This document shows positions 16,438 through 25,490 of a DNA stretch of 64,000 bases, one piece after another. Made by a program: the position numbers and the translations under genes. The stretch spans positions 1 to 64,000 of the forward strand of contig DASXKN010000020.1 in NCBI GenBank assembly GCA_036496805.1, in the 5' to 3' direction. The stretch's first letter is position 1. Each line of letters starts with the position of its first letter. The notes under the pieces are model-generated. The model saw only the letters and a program-made list of their open reading frames with translations. It was not told the DNA's origin and searched no databases. The stretch is from SZAS-103 sp036496805 (lineage in GTDB: Bacteria; Pseudomonadota; Gammaproteobacteria; Xanthomonadales; Xanthomonadaceae).

Positions 16438-18738
16438 TCAGAGCCCCAGCGATTCCCGCAGCGTGAAGGGGCGCGCGACCGCTGGCGTTTCGCGCACCTG
16501 CGCCAGCAGGGCCGACAGCTCGGGCAGCGGCAGCGGTCGGTGGAACCAGAATCCCTGCGCGAAGTCGCAGCCGGCCTCGACCAGGAAATCCCTCTGCTCC
16601 GGCGTTTCGACGCATTCGGCGATCACGGCCAGGTCGCGACGATGGGCCATGGCGATGATCGCCATGCTGACATCGCGCGCGGACGGATCGTGCTGCAGCT
16701 GGCCCACGAGTTCCTGGTCGATCTTGACCACGCTCACCGGCAGGCGCTTGAGCAGCTTGATGGACGAGCCAGCCGCGCCGAGGCCATCCATCGTCAGCGA
16801 GATGCCGATGCGGCCGGATTCGTGCAGCGCGTCCAGGCGCGCGAGCAGGTCTTCCTGGAGCACGCCCTCGTCGACCTCCAGGGTCAACCAGCGGTCGTCC
16901 AGGCCGGTCTCTTCCAGCGCGCCGGCGACGCGGGCCGGCAGGTTGCGGTCGCGCAGCTGGCGCAATGACAGGTTGACCGAGAGCTTGAGCATGTCCTGGC
17001 CGCCATCGCGCAGTTGCCGGATCTCGGCGCCGGCCTGCGCGAGCGCCCAGGCGCCGATGTCGACCAGCAAGCCGCTTGCCTCCGCGAACGGGACGAACTC
17101 GCGCGGCGGCAGCAGCCCGAACTTCGGATGCTGCCAGCGCAGCAGCGCTTCGACGCCGACCACCTGGCCATCGCGCAAGTCGACGATCGGCTGGTAGTGC
17201 AGGCAGAACTGCTGCTCGGCCAGCGCCTGGCGCAACTCGTGCTCGCGCTCGAGGCCGGCCACCGCGTCCTCGTCCATCTCGGCGGTGTAGAAGAGGAAAT
17301 GGTCGCGTCCGCGCTGCTTGGCGCAGTACATCGCAAGGTCGGCGTGGCGCATCACCTCGCCGCTGTCGGTACCGTCGTCGGGGACCAGGGCGATGCCGAT
17401 GCTGGTGGTGATCGTCAGGTCGAGATGTCCCAGGTGGATAGGTTCGCGCAGGCATTCGATGATCTTCTCCGCCACGACGGATGCATCGGCGGCCATGTCG
17501 ATTTCCGGCAGCAGGATCACGAATTCATCGCCGCCCAGCCGGCAGACCGTATCGACTTCGCGCACGGCCGTGCGCAGGCGGCTGGCCACGGTCTTGAGCA
17601 GGACGTCGCCGGCCTGGTGGCCAAGCGAATCGTTGATGCGCTTGAACCTGTCCAGGTCGAGGAAGAACAGGGCCGCGCGCCGGTGGTCGCGACGCGAGGC
17701 GCGCTCGGCCTGCTCGAGCCGGTCGATCAGGGTGAGCCGGTTCGGCAGGCCGGTGAGCGGATCGTTGAACGCCAGTTCGTGGAGCTCGCGGTTGGCCTGC
17801 GCGAGCATCGCCGCCATCCGGCTGCGCTCGACGAGCACCGCGGCGAGGCCGAGCGTGGTGATGGCCACCACGATGATGAAGACCTGGAGCAGCAGCAGCG
17901 CCTCGTGCACGTCCTCGCGGGCGAAGGGTCCACCGCCGCCGAGCGAGCCGACCGCCGCGATCAGGGAGATCAGCAGGACCGTGGTGACCGCACCGGCGGT
18001 CTGGAAGCGCAGCACGGCCCAGAGGATGACGGGCAGCAGGAAGAAGACGAGCGGGTAGCGGTGCTCGCCGTGGTTCAGCCACAGGCCGAACACCGTCATC
18101 GTCCCCAGCACGAGCGCGAGGAACAGTGCGCCCGCCTCGACCAGGCGTCCGCGCGTGGGCATCCGCCACTGCGAGTGCATCGCCAGCATGAGGACCGGGG
18201 CCAGGGTCAGGGCGCCACTGGCGTCGCCCACCCACCAGGTCAGCCAGTTCGCGCCATAGTCGGACCCGCCCCCCATGCTCGCCCAGCGCGAGACCGTCAC
18301 GCCGATGCTGGCGCTCAACGCGGGCGCGAACACCGCGCAGGACAGCACGAACGCGCCGAACCCGCGCACGTTGCCGAACGGAAACCGGTAACCCGCGGTG
18401 CGCCGCAGCAGCCATACGCCGACCACGGCCTCGAGCATGTTGCCTGCTCCGACACCGATGCTGGCCGTCAGCGCGAGTCCCGGCGCGACGCCCGCGCGCA
18501 GCATGAACAGGAAGTTGATCGCGAGCGCACCGGCCAGCACCACCGGCCAGAATCGCAGGCCATGGCGATACAGCAGGGCAATGGCCAGCCCTGTCGGGAG
18601 CCAGAACGGCGAGGCATTGGTGCCGGGCAGCGCTAGCGCGAGCCCCAGCGCCGCGGACACGATGTAGGCGAGAAGGGCGGCCAGCCACATCCACTGAGGC
18701 AGGACCGTACTGCGAATCCATTCGCGACCAGAAGACAT
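16438..18738 (-). CDS. MASE1-GGDEF-EAL membrane protein of c-di-GMP metabolism
   Basis: A 766-residue inner-membrane protein. The N-terminal MASE1 sensor (about residues 1-300, eight hydrophobic helices, with SPFWLPTGLAIALLYR) is followed by a GGDEF domain with intact RLGGDEF and an allosteric I-site (REVD five residues before it), so cyclase activity with product inhibition is likely. The C-terminal EAL domain keeps VEALLRW, NLSLRQL, AECVET and AQGFWFHRPL, but the loop normally DDFGTG reads MDGLGA, losing a metal-binding Asp, so phosphodiesterase activity may be weak or absent. GGAG lies six bases before the start. It is divergent from pgaBCD, whose synthase is c-di-GMP dependent in other bacteria. 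Confidence 0.9.
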   Translation of the reverse strand: MSSGREWIRSTVLPQWMWLAALLAYIVSAALGLALALPGTNASPFWLPTGLAIALLYRHGLRFWPVVLAGALAINFLFMLRAGVAPGLALTASIGVGAGNMLEAVVGVWLLRRTAGYRFPFGNVRGFGAFVLSCAVFAPALSASIGVTVSRWASMGGGSDYGANWLTWWVGDASGALTLAPVLMLAMHSQWRMPTRGRLVEAGALFLALVLGTMTVFGLWLNHGEHRYPLVFFLLPVILWAVLRFQTAGAVTTVLLISLIAAVGSLGGGGPFAREDVHEALLLLQVFIIVVAITTLGLAAVLVERSRMAAMLAQANRELHELAFNDPLTGLPNRLTLIDRLEQAERASRRDHRRAALFFLDLDRFKRINDSLGHQAGDVLLKTVASRLRTAVREVDTVCRLGGDEFVILLPEIDMAADASVVAEKIIECLREPIHLGHLDLTITTSIGIALVPDDGTDSGEVMRHADLAMYCAKQRGRDHFLFYTAEMDEDAVAGLEREHELRQALAEQQFCLHYQPIVDLRDGQVVGVEALLRWQHPKFGLLPPREFVPFAEASGLLVDIGAWALAQAGAEIRQLRDGGQDMLKLSVNLSLRQLRDRNLPARVAGALEETGLDDRWLTLEVDEGVLQEDLLARLDALHESGRIGISLTMDGLGAAGSSIKLLKRLPVSVVKIDQELVGQLQHDPSARDVSMAIIAMAHRRDLAVIAECVETPEQRDFLVEAGCDFAQGFWFHRPLPLPELSALLAQVRETPAVARPFTLRESLGL

Positions 18739-19041
18739 GATCGACTCCGGGGGAAGTCGGATGATCTATTCACCACCAACGCCAAAAGACGACGACGATG
18801 GACAGACCCGACCATAGACCCGCCGGTCGGGGAAAAAGCGTGATGGAATCGTCAGTCCGTTCTGGGGAGCCGCGCGTGCGGCAATACCGGGCGATCCGGT
18901 TATGTCGTCGTTCAGGCCCGGGCGAGGGGAGGCTCGCCGCTTCCTGAAAAATCCTTAATCCTGCCAGCGGTGGCCTGCAATCCGCGGCGGCCGATACTGG
19001 CGCGTCCCGAAAGGCCGATCGCCCCTCTTTCCGACTCCAGC
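18739..19041. promoter_or_regulatory. Divergent regulatory region between the MASE1-GGDEF-EAL gene and pgaB
   Basis: A 303-bp gene-free interval that must hold promoters for both directions. A GATACT at 18993-18998 could be the -10 box for pgaB, about 45 bp upstream of its start, but no good -35 is visible. No strong hairpin or known operator was recognised. Confidence 0.4.
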
Positions 19042-21054
19042 ATGCCGTCGATGAAAACCGCGTCCCTCCTGTTCCTGCTGAGCCTGTTCGCGCTATGCGG
19101 TTTGATCGCAGCTCCGGCGGCGTCGGCCGCGCCGGAGCAACCAAGGCTCACGATCCTGAGCTACCACGAGGTCGCCGAGCGCGACGACGCGCTGATCCCG
19201 ATGTACACGGTCTCGCCGACGATGTTCGTGCGCCAGCTCGACTGGCTGAAGAACAACGGCTACCACTTCGTCAGCGTCGACCAGGTGCTGGCCGACTGGA
19301 ACGGCAAGAAGCCGCTGCCCGACAAGGCCGTGCTGATCACCTTCGACGACGGCTACCGCTCGATGTACGAGCATGCCTTCCCGATCCTCAAGCTGTTCAA
19401 CGCGCCGGCGGTCGTCGCCCTGGTCGGCAAGTGGATGGACGTGCCCGAGAACGGCAAGGTGAATTTCGACGGTCGTTCGATCCCGCGCACCGACCTGCTG
19501 TCCTGGGAGCAGTTGCGCGAGATGACGAAGAGCGGCCTGGTCGAGGTCGCCAGCCACACCTACGGCATGCACGAGGGCATCGTCGCCAACCCGCAGGGCA
19601 ACCTGCAGCCGGCCGCGACCGCGCGCCGCTGGATCGCCGAGAAGAACCGCTACGAGGACGAGGCCGACTACGACAAGCGCGTGCGCGCCGACCTGACCCA
19701 CAGCAGCGAGGAACTGCGCAAGCACCTGGGCAAGGCGCCGCGCATCATCGTCTGGCCTTACGGCCGCTACAACATCGAGACCCGCAGGATCGCCGCCGAG
19801 CTCGGCATGCCGATCGGCCTGACCCTCGACGACGGCGGCAACACCGCCGACACGCCGCTGTGGGGCCTGCGCCGCTCGCTGATCGACCGCACGATGGGCC
19901 TGGCCGACCTTGCCCAGGAGATCGCGCTGCGCAGCAAGGCCGAGGACGCGTCGGACGACCGGCCCGGCAAGATCATGCACATCGACCTGGACTACATCTA
20001 CGACAACGACCCGAAGCAGACCGAGGTCAACCTCGGCCACCTGCTCGACCGGGTCGCCGAGATGGGCGTGAACACCGTCTACCTGCAGGCCTTCGCCGAC
20101 CCGGACGGCAACGGCGCCGCCGACGCGGTGTACTTCCCGAACCGCCACGTGCCGATGCGCGCCGACCTGTTCAACCGCGTCGCCTGGCAGATCGCCACGC
20201 GCACGCCGGTCAAGCACATCTACGCCTGGATGCCCGCGCTCGCCTGGCAGTTGCCGGCGAAGGAGCCGGCGTCGAAGGACATGGTGGTGACCCTGCCGAA
20301 CAAGGACAGCGGCCACGTCGCGATGGGCTATCCGCGGCTCTCGCCGTTCTCGCCGCGCGCGCGTCAGGTGATCAAGGACATCTACCAGGACCTCGCGCGC
20401 TCGACACCGATCGACGGCATCCTCTTCCACGACGACGTCACCCTGTCGGACTACGAGGACGCCAGCCCCGAGGCGCTCAAGGCCTATGTGAAATGGGGCC
20501 TGCCCGATTCGGTGGAGAAGATCCGCGCCAGCGACGACCTGGTCGGGCGCTGGACGATCCTGAAGATCAACGAGCTCGACAACTTCACCCACGAACTCGC
20601 CCAGGTCGTGGCCGACGAGCAGCCCGGCATCCGCACCGCGCGCAACCTCTACGCCAGCGTCGTGCTCAACCCGCGGTCCGAGGTCTGGTACTCGCAGTCG
20701 CTCGACAACTCGCTGGCCAACTACGACTACACCGCGATCATGGCGATGCCCTACATGGAGAACGCCGCCGACCCGACCGCCTTCCTCAAGGCCCTGGTCG
20801 ACAAGGTGGACGAGCACCCGGGCGCGATGGCGAAGGTGGTGATGGAACTGCAGACCGTCGACTGGCGCCACGACGACGCGCCGATCCCGAGCCCGGAGAT
20901 CGCCGCCACGATCCGCCAGCTCTACGCCTGGGGCGTGCAGAACATCGCCTACTATCCGGACAACGTGTACAAGAACATCCCCAACCCGGCGGCGGTGCGC
21001 CCAGCCTTCGACAGCAAGCCGAACAACCCGCTGCCCGTTCCGGTGATCCGCTGA
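19042..21054 (+). CDS. pgaB: Poly-beta-1,6-N-acetylglucosamine N-deacetylase
   Basis: A 670-residue periplasmic protein that partly deacetylates poly-beta-1,6-GlcNAc (PNAG) so it can be exported. A signal peptide (LLFLLSLFALCGLIAAPAAS) precedes the NodB-type deacetylase domain (about 35-310). Its motifs are TILSYHEV, ITFDDGYRSM (metal and catalytic Asp pair), ASHTYGMH (metal His residues) and VWPYGRYN. The C-terminal domain (from IMHIDLDYIYDND, about 315-650) is the glycoside-hydrolase-like PNAG-binding module. Unlike E. coli PgaB, no lipobox Cys is seen, so it appears soluble. The stop lies 3 bp before pgaC. pgaA, the outer-membrane export porin, is not upstream. Confidence 0.93.
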   Translation: MPSMKTASLLFLLSLFALCGLIAAPAASAAPEQPRLTILSYHEVAERDDALIPMYTVSPTMFVRQLDWLKNNGYHFVSVDQVLADWNGKKPLPDKAVLITFDDGYRSMYEHAFPILKLFNAPAVVALVGKWMDVPENGKVNFDGRSIPRTDLLSWEQLREMTKSGLVEVASHTYGMHEGIVANPQGNLQPAATARRWIAEKNRYEDEADYDKRVRADLTHSSEELRKHLGKAPRIIVWPYGRYNIETRRIAAELGMPIGLTLDDGGNTADTPLWGLRRSLIDRTMGLADLAQEIALRSKAEDASDDRPGKIMHIDLDYIYDNDPKQTEVNLGHLLDRVAEMGVNTVYLQAFADPDGNGAADAVYFPNRHVPMRADLFNRVAWQIATRTPVKHIYAWMPALAWQLPAKEPASKDMVVTLPNKDSGHVAMGYPRLSPFSPRARQVIKDIYQDLARSTPIDGILFHDDVTLSDYEDASPEALKAYVKWGLPDSVEKIRASDDLVGRWTILKINELDNFTHELAQVVADEQPGIRTARNLYASVVLNPRSEVWYSQSLDNSLANYDYTAIMAMPYMENAADPTAFLKALVDKVDEHPGAMAKVVMELQTVDWRHDDAPIPSPEIAATIRQLYAWGVQNIAYYPDNVYKNIPNPAAVRPAFDSKPNNPLPVPVIR

Positions 21055-21057
21055 CGC

Positions 21058-22359
21058 ATGCAGTCGCTGAGCCTCCATGCGCTGCTCAACACCCTCTGGC
21101 TCGGCCTCCAGGGTTTCGTCTACTACTACCCGCTGTTCATGTCCTACCTGTGGATGATGGGCGCGGCGCTGTTCTACTGGCGCTGGGAACGCAAGGACCC
21201 GCGTTTCGACCGCCCGATACCGCTGCCGGACACGCCGCCGGTGAGCATCCTCATCCCCTGCTACAACGAGGGCGCGCACGCCGAGGAGACGATCGGCCAC
21301 GCGCTCGCGCTCGACTATCCCGACTTCGAAGTCATCGCGATCAACGACGGCAGCAAGGACAACACCGGCGAAATCCTCGACCGCATGGCGGCCCAGAACC
21401 CGCGCCTGCGCGTGGTGCACCTGGCGCAGAACCAGGGCAAGGCGATGGGCCTGCAGGCCGGCTCATTGCTCGCGAAACACGAGATCCTGATCGGCATCGA
21501 CGGCGACGCCCTGCTCGACCCGCATTGCGCGCACTGGATGGTGCGCCACTTCGTCGAGGACCCCGACGTCGCCGCGGTCACCGGCAACCCGCGCATCCGC
21601 AACCGCTCGACCCTGCTCGGCCGCGTCCAGGTCGGCGAGTTCTCCTCGATCGTCGGAATGATCAAGCGCGCGCAGCGCACGTTCGGACGGCTGTTCACGG
21701 TTTCGGGCGTGATCACCGCGTTCCGCAAGTCGGCCGTGCACCACGTCGGCTACTGGTCGCCGGACATGCTCACCGAGGACATCGACATCACCTGGAAACT
21801 GCAGCGCGACGGCTGGGACGTGCGCTTCGAGCCGCGCGCCTTGGTGTGGATCCTGATGCCCGAGACCCTGCGCGGCCTGTGGAAGCAGCGCCTGCGCTGG
21901 GCCACCGGCGGCGCGCAGGTGCTCGGCAAGAACCTCGACGTGATCCTGCATCCGTCGCAGAACCACCTGTGGCCGCTGCTGCTCGAACTGGTGCTGAGCA
22001 TGGTGTGGTCGTACGCGCTGCTGGCGATGGTGGTGATCTGGCTGCTCGGCTACGTGCTGCCGCACGGCATGGTGCCGATCATCGGTTCGCCGCTGATCCC
22101 GCAGTGGAGCGGCGTCCTGCTCGGCACGACCTGCCTGCTGCAGTTCTTCGCCAGCAAGTGGCTCGACGGCCATTACGATACCGGCCTCGGGCGCAACTAT
22201 TACTGGATGATCTGGTACCCGGCCGTGTTCTGGCTGATCAACATCGCCGCGACCGTGGTCGCCTTCCCGCGCGCGATCTTCCGCGGCGAAGGCAAGCGCG
22301 CGCGCTGGGTCAGTCCGGACCGCGGCGCGCACCTGCGCAAGAAAAAGGCCGGGGCCTGA
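21058..22359 (+). CDS. pgaC: Poly-beta-1,6-N-acetyl-D-glucosamine synthase (GT2)
   Basis: A 433-residue inner-membrane processive glycosyltransferase that polymerises UDP-GlcNAc into PNAG and passes it across the membrane together with PgaD. An N-terminal membrane helix is followed by the cytoplasmic GT2 domain: VSILIPCYNEG, INDGSKDNTGE, IGIDGDALLDP (DxD), TEDIDITWKL (catalytic Asp) and the processive QRLRWATGG (QxxRW) motif. Several C-terminal helices follow. Length and motifs match E. coli PgaC and HmsR. In those systems PgaCD is activated by bound c-di-GMP, which fits the divergent GGDEF-EAL neighbour. It is spaced 3 bp from both pgaB and pgaD. Confidence 0.95.
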   Translation: MQSLSLHALLNTLWLGLQGFVYYYPLFMSYLWMMGAALFYWRWERKDPRFDRPIPLPDTPPVSILIPCYNEGAHAEETIGHALALDYPDFEVIAINDGSKDNTGEILDRMAAQNPRLRVVHLAQNQGKAMGLQAGSLLAKHEILIGIDGDALLDPHCAHWMVRHFVEDPDVAAVTGNPRIRNRSTLLGRVQVGEFSSIVGMIKRAQRTFGRLFTVSGVITAFRKSAVHHVGYWSPDMLTEDIDITWKLQRDGWDVRFEPRALVWILMPETLRGLWKQRLRWATGGAQVLGKNLDVILHPSQNHLWPLLLELVLSMVWSYALLAMVVIWLLGYVLPHGMVPIIGSPLIPQWSGVLLGTTCLLQFFASKWLDGHYDTGLGRNYYWMIWYPAVFWLINIAATVVAFPRAIFRGEGKRARWVSPDRGAHLRKKKAGA

Positions 22360-22362
22360 GCC

Positions 22363-22794
22363 GTGGCGCAACGATTGATCATCAATGCCCGCAGCGACCT
22401 TTCCTGGCGCCGCCGCCTGCTTTCCGACGTGGTCACCGCGCTGATGTGGGGCGGCTGGATCCTGCTGTGGCTGCCGGTGTTCCGCAAGCTGCTGCAGGTG
22501 ATCGAGCTCCACATGAGCTTCACGCCGGCGGCGATCCAGGTGCTCGACACGCTCACGCCGATCCCGCTGGCGCATTCGCTGATCGCCCTGCTCGGCACCA
22601 GCGCCTTGCTGATGCTGTGGACCTTGCTGCCCACCCGCAAGCTGACCCACGCCCACGGCGTGCAGACGCTGGAGGACTACGCCGAGTACTTCGACCTTCC
22701 CGAACACGATATCGTCGCCGGGCAGGACAGCCGCATCTGCGTGGTCCACCACGACGAGCACGGCAACATCGTCGGCATCGACGCCCGCGAATGA
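22363..22794 (+). CDS. pgaD: PNAG synthase accessory subunit
   Basis: A 143-residue membrane protein with two transmembrane helices (about 23-43 and 66-87) and a cytoplasmic tail, matching PgaD/HmsS in size and topology. In E. coli PgaD joins PgaC and the pair binds c-di-GMP allosterically. Motif evidence is weak because the family diverges quickly; the call rests on topology and on its place directly after pgaC (3-bp gap, GTG start). The tail ending in RICVVHHDEHGNIVGID is hydrophilic. Confidence 0.85.
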   Translation: MAQRLIINARSDLSWRRRLLSDVVTALMWGGWILLWLPVFRKLLQVIELHMSFTPAAIQVLDTLTPIPLAHSLIALLGTSALLMLWTLLPTRKLTHAHGVQTLEDYAEYFDLPEHDIVAGQDSRICVVHHDEHGNIVGIDARE

Positions 22795-22852
22795 AGGGCC
22801 CGCGCGCATCCGCCGCCTGCGATACTGCACGTTGCCGACATCGCGAATCACC

Positions 22853-23533
22853 ATGAATCCCATCGACCTGCTCGACGGCATCGAAGCGCAGACCGGCCCG
22901 GCGCCGACGTGGAGCGTGATCTTCCTGCACGGCCTGGGCGCCGACGGCAACGACTTCGTGCCGATCGTGCGGGAACTGCTGCGACCGGGCTGGCCGGCGA
23001 TCCGCTTCGTGTTTCCGCACGCGCCGGTGCGGCCGATCACCCTCAACGGCGGCGCGCGCATGCGCGGCTGGTACGACATCATCAGCCTCGACCGGCTGAA
23101 CCACGAAGACGCGAACGGCGTGCGCACCAGCATCGCCCAGGTAGAGGCACTGATCGCACGCGAGGTCGCGCGCGGCATCCCGCCATCGCGGATCGTGCTC
23201 GCCGGCTTCTCGCAGGGTGGCGCGATCGCGCTGGCGACCGGCCTGCGACGCAGCGAGCCACTGGCCGGCCTGATCGCGCTCTCGACCTACCTGCCGCTGG
23301 TCGCTGCGACCCGCGCCGAGATCACCGTCGCCGCACGCGCCACGCCGGTCTTCATGGCGCACGGCCAGCACGACCCGGTCATCGCCGCCGCCTACGGCAC
23401 CGCCAGCCGCGACCAGCTCACCGCGCTCGGCCTGCGGGTGGAATGGCACGAATACCCGATGGCGCACCAGGTCTGCGCGCCCGAAATCGCCGCGCTGTCG
23501 GCGTGGCTCGGCGCGCGCTTAACGGGCGGCTGA
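22853..23533 (+). CDS. Carboxylesterase/phospholipase-like alpha/beta hydrolase
   Basis: A 226-residue cytoplasmic serine hydrolase of the Pseudomonas carboxylesterase II/acyl-protein-thioesterase-like family. It has IFLHGLGADGNDF (oxyanion-hole region), the nucleophile elbow AGFSQGGAIA, the acid in GQHDPVI and the catalytic His in YPMAHQVCAPEI near the C-terminus. It probably hydrolyses short acyl esters; the natural substrate is unknown. A possible -10 box (GATACT, 22821-22826) lies upstream. The start at 22853 was chosen over one seven codons earlier because MNPIDLL matches family N-termini. Confidence 0.88.
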   Translation: MNPIDLLDGIEAQTGPAPTWSVIFLHGLGADGNDFVPIVRELLRPGWPAIRFVFPHAPVRPITLNGGARMRGWYDIISLDRLNHEDANGVRTSIAQVEALIAREVARGIPPSRIVLAGFSQGGAIALATGLRRSEPLAGLIALSTYLPLVAATRAEITVAARATPVFMAHGQHDPVIAAAYGTASRDQLTALGLRVEWHEYPMAHQVCAPEIAALSAWLGARLTGG

Positions 23534-23633
23534 GCCGGCCGGAGCAGCAACTCGTGGCCATGCGCCGCGCCGCTGGCTACCATGCAGGCATTCGGGATCG
23601 CCGCACGCATCGCCAACCGCCCGGGAACGCCGC

Positions 23634-24371
23634 ATGGATGTCCTGATCGCCGACGACGAACCGCTCGCACGCGAGCGCCTGCGCGCCCTGCTCGCCGAGC
23701 ATGCCGACGTGGTCGTGGTCGGCGAGGCCGGCAACGGCCGCGAGGCGATGGACGCGGTCGAGCGCCTGCGGCCCGACCTGCTCCTGCTCGACATCGCGAT
23801 GCCGGTGATGGACGGCCTCGAAACCGCGCACCACCTCGCCCTGCTCGACGCGCCACCGGCACTGGTGTTCTGCACCGCCTACGACCAGCACGCGCTGTCG
23901 GCCTTCGAGGCGGCCGCTGTCGATTACCTGGTGAAGCCGGTCCGCGCCGAGCGACTCGCGATGGCGCTCGAACGCGCGCGCCGCCACGCTGCCGCGCGTC
24001 CCGATATCGCGCGCGTGGCCAGCCTGCCGCGCAACAAGCCGCGCACCCACCTGTCGGCGCGCCTGCGCGGCAGCCTGCGCCTGATCCCGGTCGGCGAGAT
24101 CGCCTTCCTCCAGGCCGACGAAAAATACGTCGCCGTGCACCACACCCGCGGCGAGGACCTGATCGAGGAATCGCTGAAGTCGCTCGAAGCCGAATTCGGC
24201 GACCGCTTCCTGCGCATCCACCGCAACTGCCTGGTCGCCGCCGACGCCCTGATCGAGCTGCGCCGCACGGCCGACGGCCAGGCCCACGTCGTCCTGCGCG
24301 ACATCGCCGCGCCGCTGGAAGTCAGCCGGCGCTGCCTGCCGGCGTTGCGCGACAAGTTGCGACATCTCTAA
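23634..24371 (+). CDS. algR: LytTR-type response regulator AlgR
   Basis: A 245-residue two-component regulator. The receiver domain (about 1-120) has the acidic pair DD at 7-8, phospho-acceptor Asp53 in LLLLDIAMP, and the conserved Lys in YLVKPV. The LytTR DNA-binding domain covers about 140-240 (FLQADEKYVAVH, LRIHRNCLVA). In Pseudomonas AlgR controls exopolysaccharide, pili and virulence, and algR is likewise followed by hemC. Its usual partner sensor algZ (fimS) is not upstream here; a non-homologous esterase gene occupies that place, so the kinase must be elsewhere. Confidence 0.92.
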   Translation: MDVLIADDEPLARERLRALLAEHADVVVVGEAGNGREAMDAVERLRPDLLLLDIAMPVMDGLETAHHLALLDAPPALVFCTAYDQHALSAFEAAAVDYLVKPVRAERLAMALERARRHAAARPDIARVASLPRNKPRTHLSARLRGSLRLIPVGEIAFLQADEKYVAVHHTRGEDLIEESLKSLEAEFGDRFLRIHRNCLVAADALIELRRTADGQAHVVLRDIAAPLEVSRRCLPALRDKLRHL

Positions 24372-24518
24372 CTTGATGGGCGCGACATTGGGCTTCCTGC
24401 CGCAAGTCGCGCGCGCACGGACCCGGCGGAGCCGGGCCACGTGCGCCGGCGACGATCATCTGATCGCCGCCACCGGCACATCCATGTGCCGGGAACCTTC
24501 TTCGACAAGGAGTTGTGG

Positions 24519-25442
24519 ATGACAGTGTTGCGACTGGCGACGCGCGAGAGCCCGCTCGCACTGTGGCAGACCGAGCACGTCGCCACCCTGCTGCGCGCCG
24601 CGCATCCGACCTTGCTGGTCGAACTCGTTCCGATGAGCACGCGCGGCGACCGCATCCTCGACCAGCCGCTCGCCGCCATCGGCGGCAAGGGCCTGTTCCT
24701 CAAGGAACTCGAAGTCGCGATGCTGGAAGGACGCGCGGACGCCGCGGTGCATTCGCTCAAGGACGTGCCGATGGAACTCGACGGTCCGTTCGCGCTGGCG
24801 GCCGTGCTCGAGCGCGGCGATCCCTTCGACGCCTTCGTCAGCAACCGCTGGAACGCGCTCGACGAGCTGCCGCAGGGCGCGCGCGTGGGTTCGTCCTCGC
24901 TGCGAAGGCAGGCGCAGTTGCGCGCCCGGCGACCCGACCTTGCGGTCGAGGACCTGCGCGGCAATGTCGGCACACGCCTGCGCAAGCTCGACGAAGGCAA
25001 TTACGACGCCATCCTGCTCGCCTGCGCCGGCCTGCAGCGATTGGGACTGGAAGCGCGCATCCGCCAGCGCCTGGTCGCGCCCGACTGGCTGCCGGCAGTC
25101 GCGCAGGGCGCGATCGCGATCGAATGCCGCGACGACGACGGCGAAACACGCCTGCTTTGTTCGGCGCTGGAACATGCACCCACGCGCACCTGCGTCGAGG
25201 CCGAGCGCGCCATGAACCGCCGCCTGCACGGGAACTGCCAGGTGCCGGTCGCCGGCTACGCGACGCTCGACGGCGAAGCGTTGCGCCTTGAGGGACTGGT
25301 CGGCGATGCGCGCAGTGGCGAGATCGTGCGCGCGCAAGCCGAAGCCGCCGCGGACGATCCGCAGGCGCTGGGCCTGCGCGTCGCCGAACGACTGCTCGCA
25401 ACCGGCGCGGACGCCCTGCTCGCGCGGCTCGCATCGCACTGA
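24519..25442 (+). CDS. hemC: Hydroxymethylbilane synthase (porphobilinogen deaminase)
   Basis: A 307-residue cytoplasmic enzyme that joins four porphobilinogen molecules into hydroxymethylbilane in haem synthesis. Family segments seen: LRLATRESPLALWQ, GGKGLFLKELE, AVHSLKDVP (catalytic Asp region), SSSLRRQAQL and, near the C-terminus, GNCQVPVAGY, whose Cys240 anchors the dipyrromethane cofactor. The start ATG at 24519 has AAGGAG at 24507-24512. The longer frame beginning at 24441 lacks homology upstream. Confidence 0.97.
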   Translation: MTVLRLATRESPLALWQTEHVATLLRAAHPTLLVELVPMSTRGDRILDQPLAAIGGKGLFLKELEVAMLEGRADAAVHSLKDVPMELDGPFALAAVLERGDPFDAFVSNRWNALDELPQGARVGSSSLRRQAQLRARRPDLAVEDLRGNVGTRLRKLDEGNYDAILLACAGLQRLGLEARIRQRLVAPDWLPAVAQGAIAIECRDDDGETRLLCSALEHAPTRTCVEAERAMNRRLHGNCQVPVAGYATLDGEALRLEGLVGDARSGEIVRAQAEAAADDPQALGLRVAERLLATGADALLARLASH

Positions 25443-25490
25443 CGTCGCGCGCTGCGACGCGCGGGGACTGCGATCAACGCGTAGCCCGGA

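Noticed and set aside
19093..21420. A 775-codon open frame on the minus strand opposite pgaB
   Set aside because: It is an antisense shadow with Val/Arg/Asp/His-rich low-complexity sequence and no homology; pgaB is well supported on the other strand.
19095..22856. A 1253-codon open frame on the plus strand across pgaBCD
   Set aside because: It is a +2 shadow of pgaBCD: composition is extremely Arg/Gly/Pro/Ala-rich with no family motifs, while the overlapping frames have clear PgaB, PgaC and PgaD signatures. Long empty frames are common at this G+C content.
24372..24518. Possible small gene between algR and hemC
   Set aside because: The only frame is an upstream extension of hemC with no conserved features, and a good ribosome binding site marks the internal hemC start.
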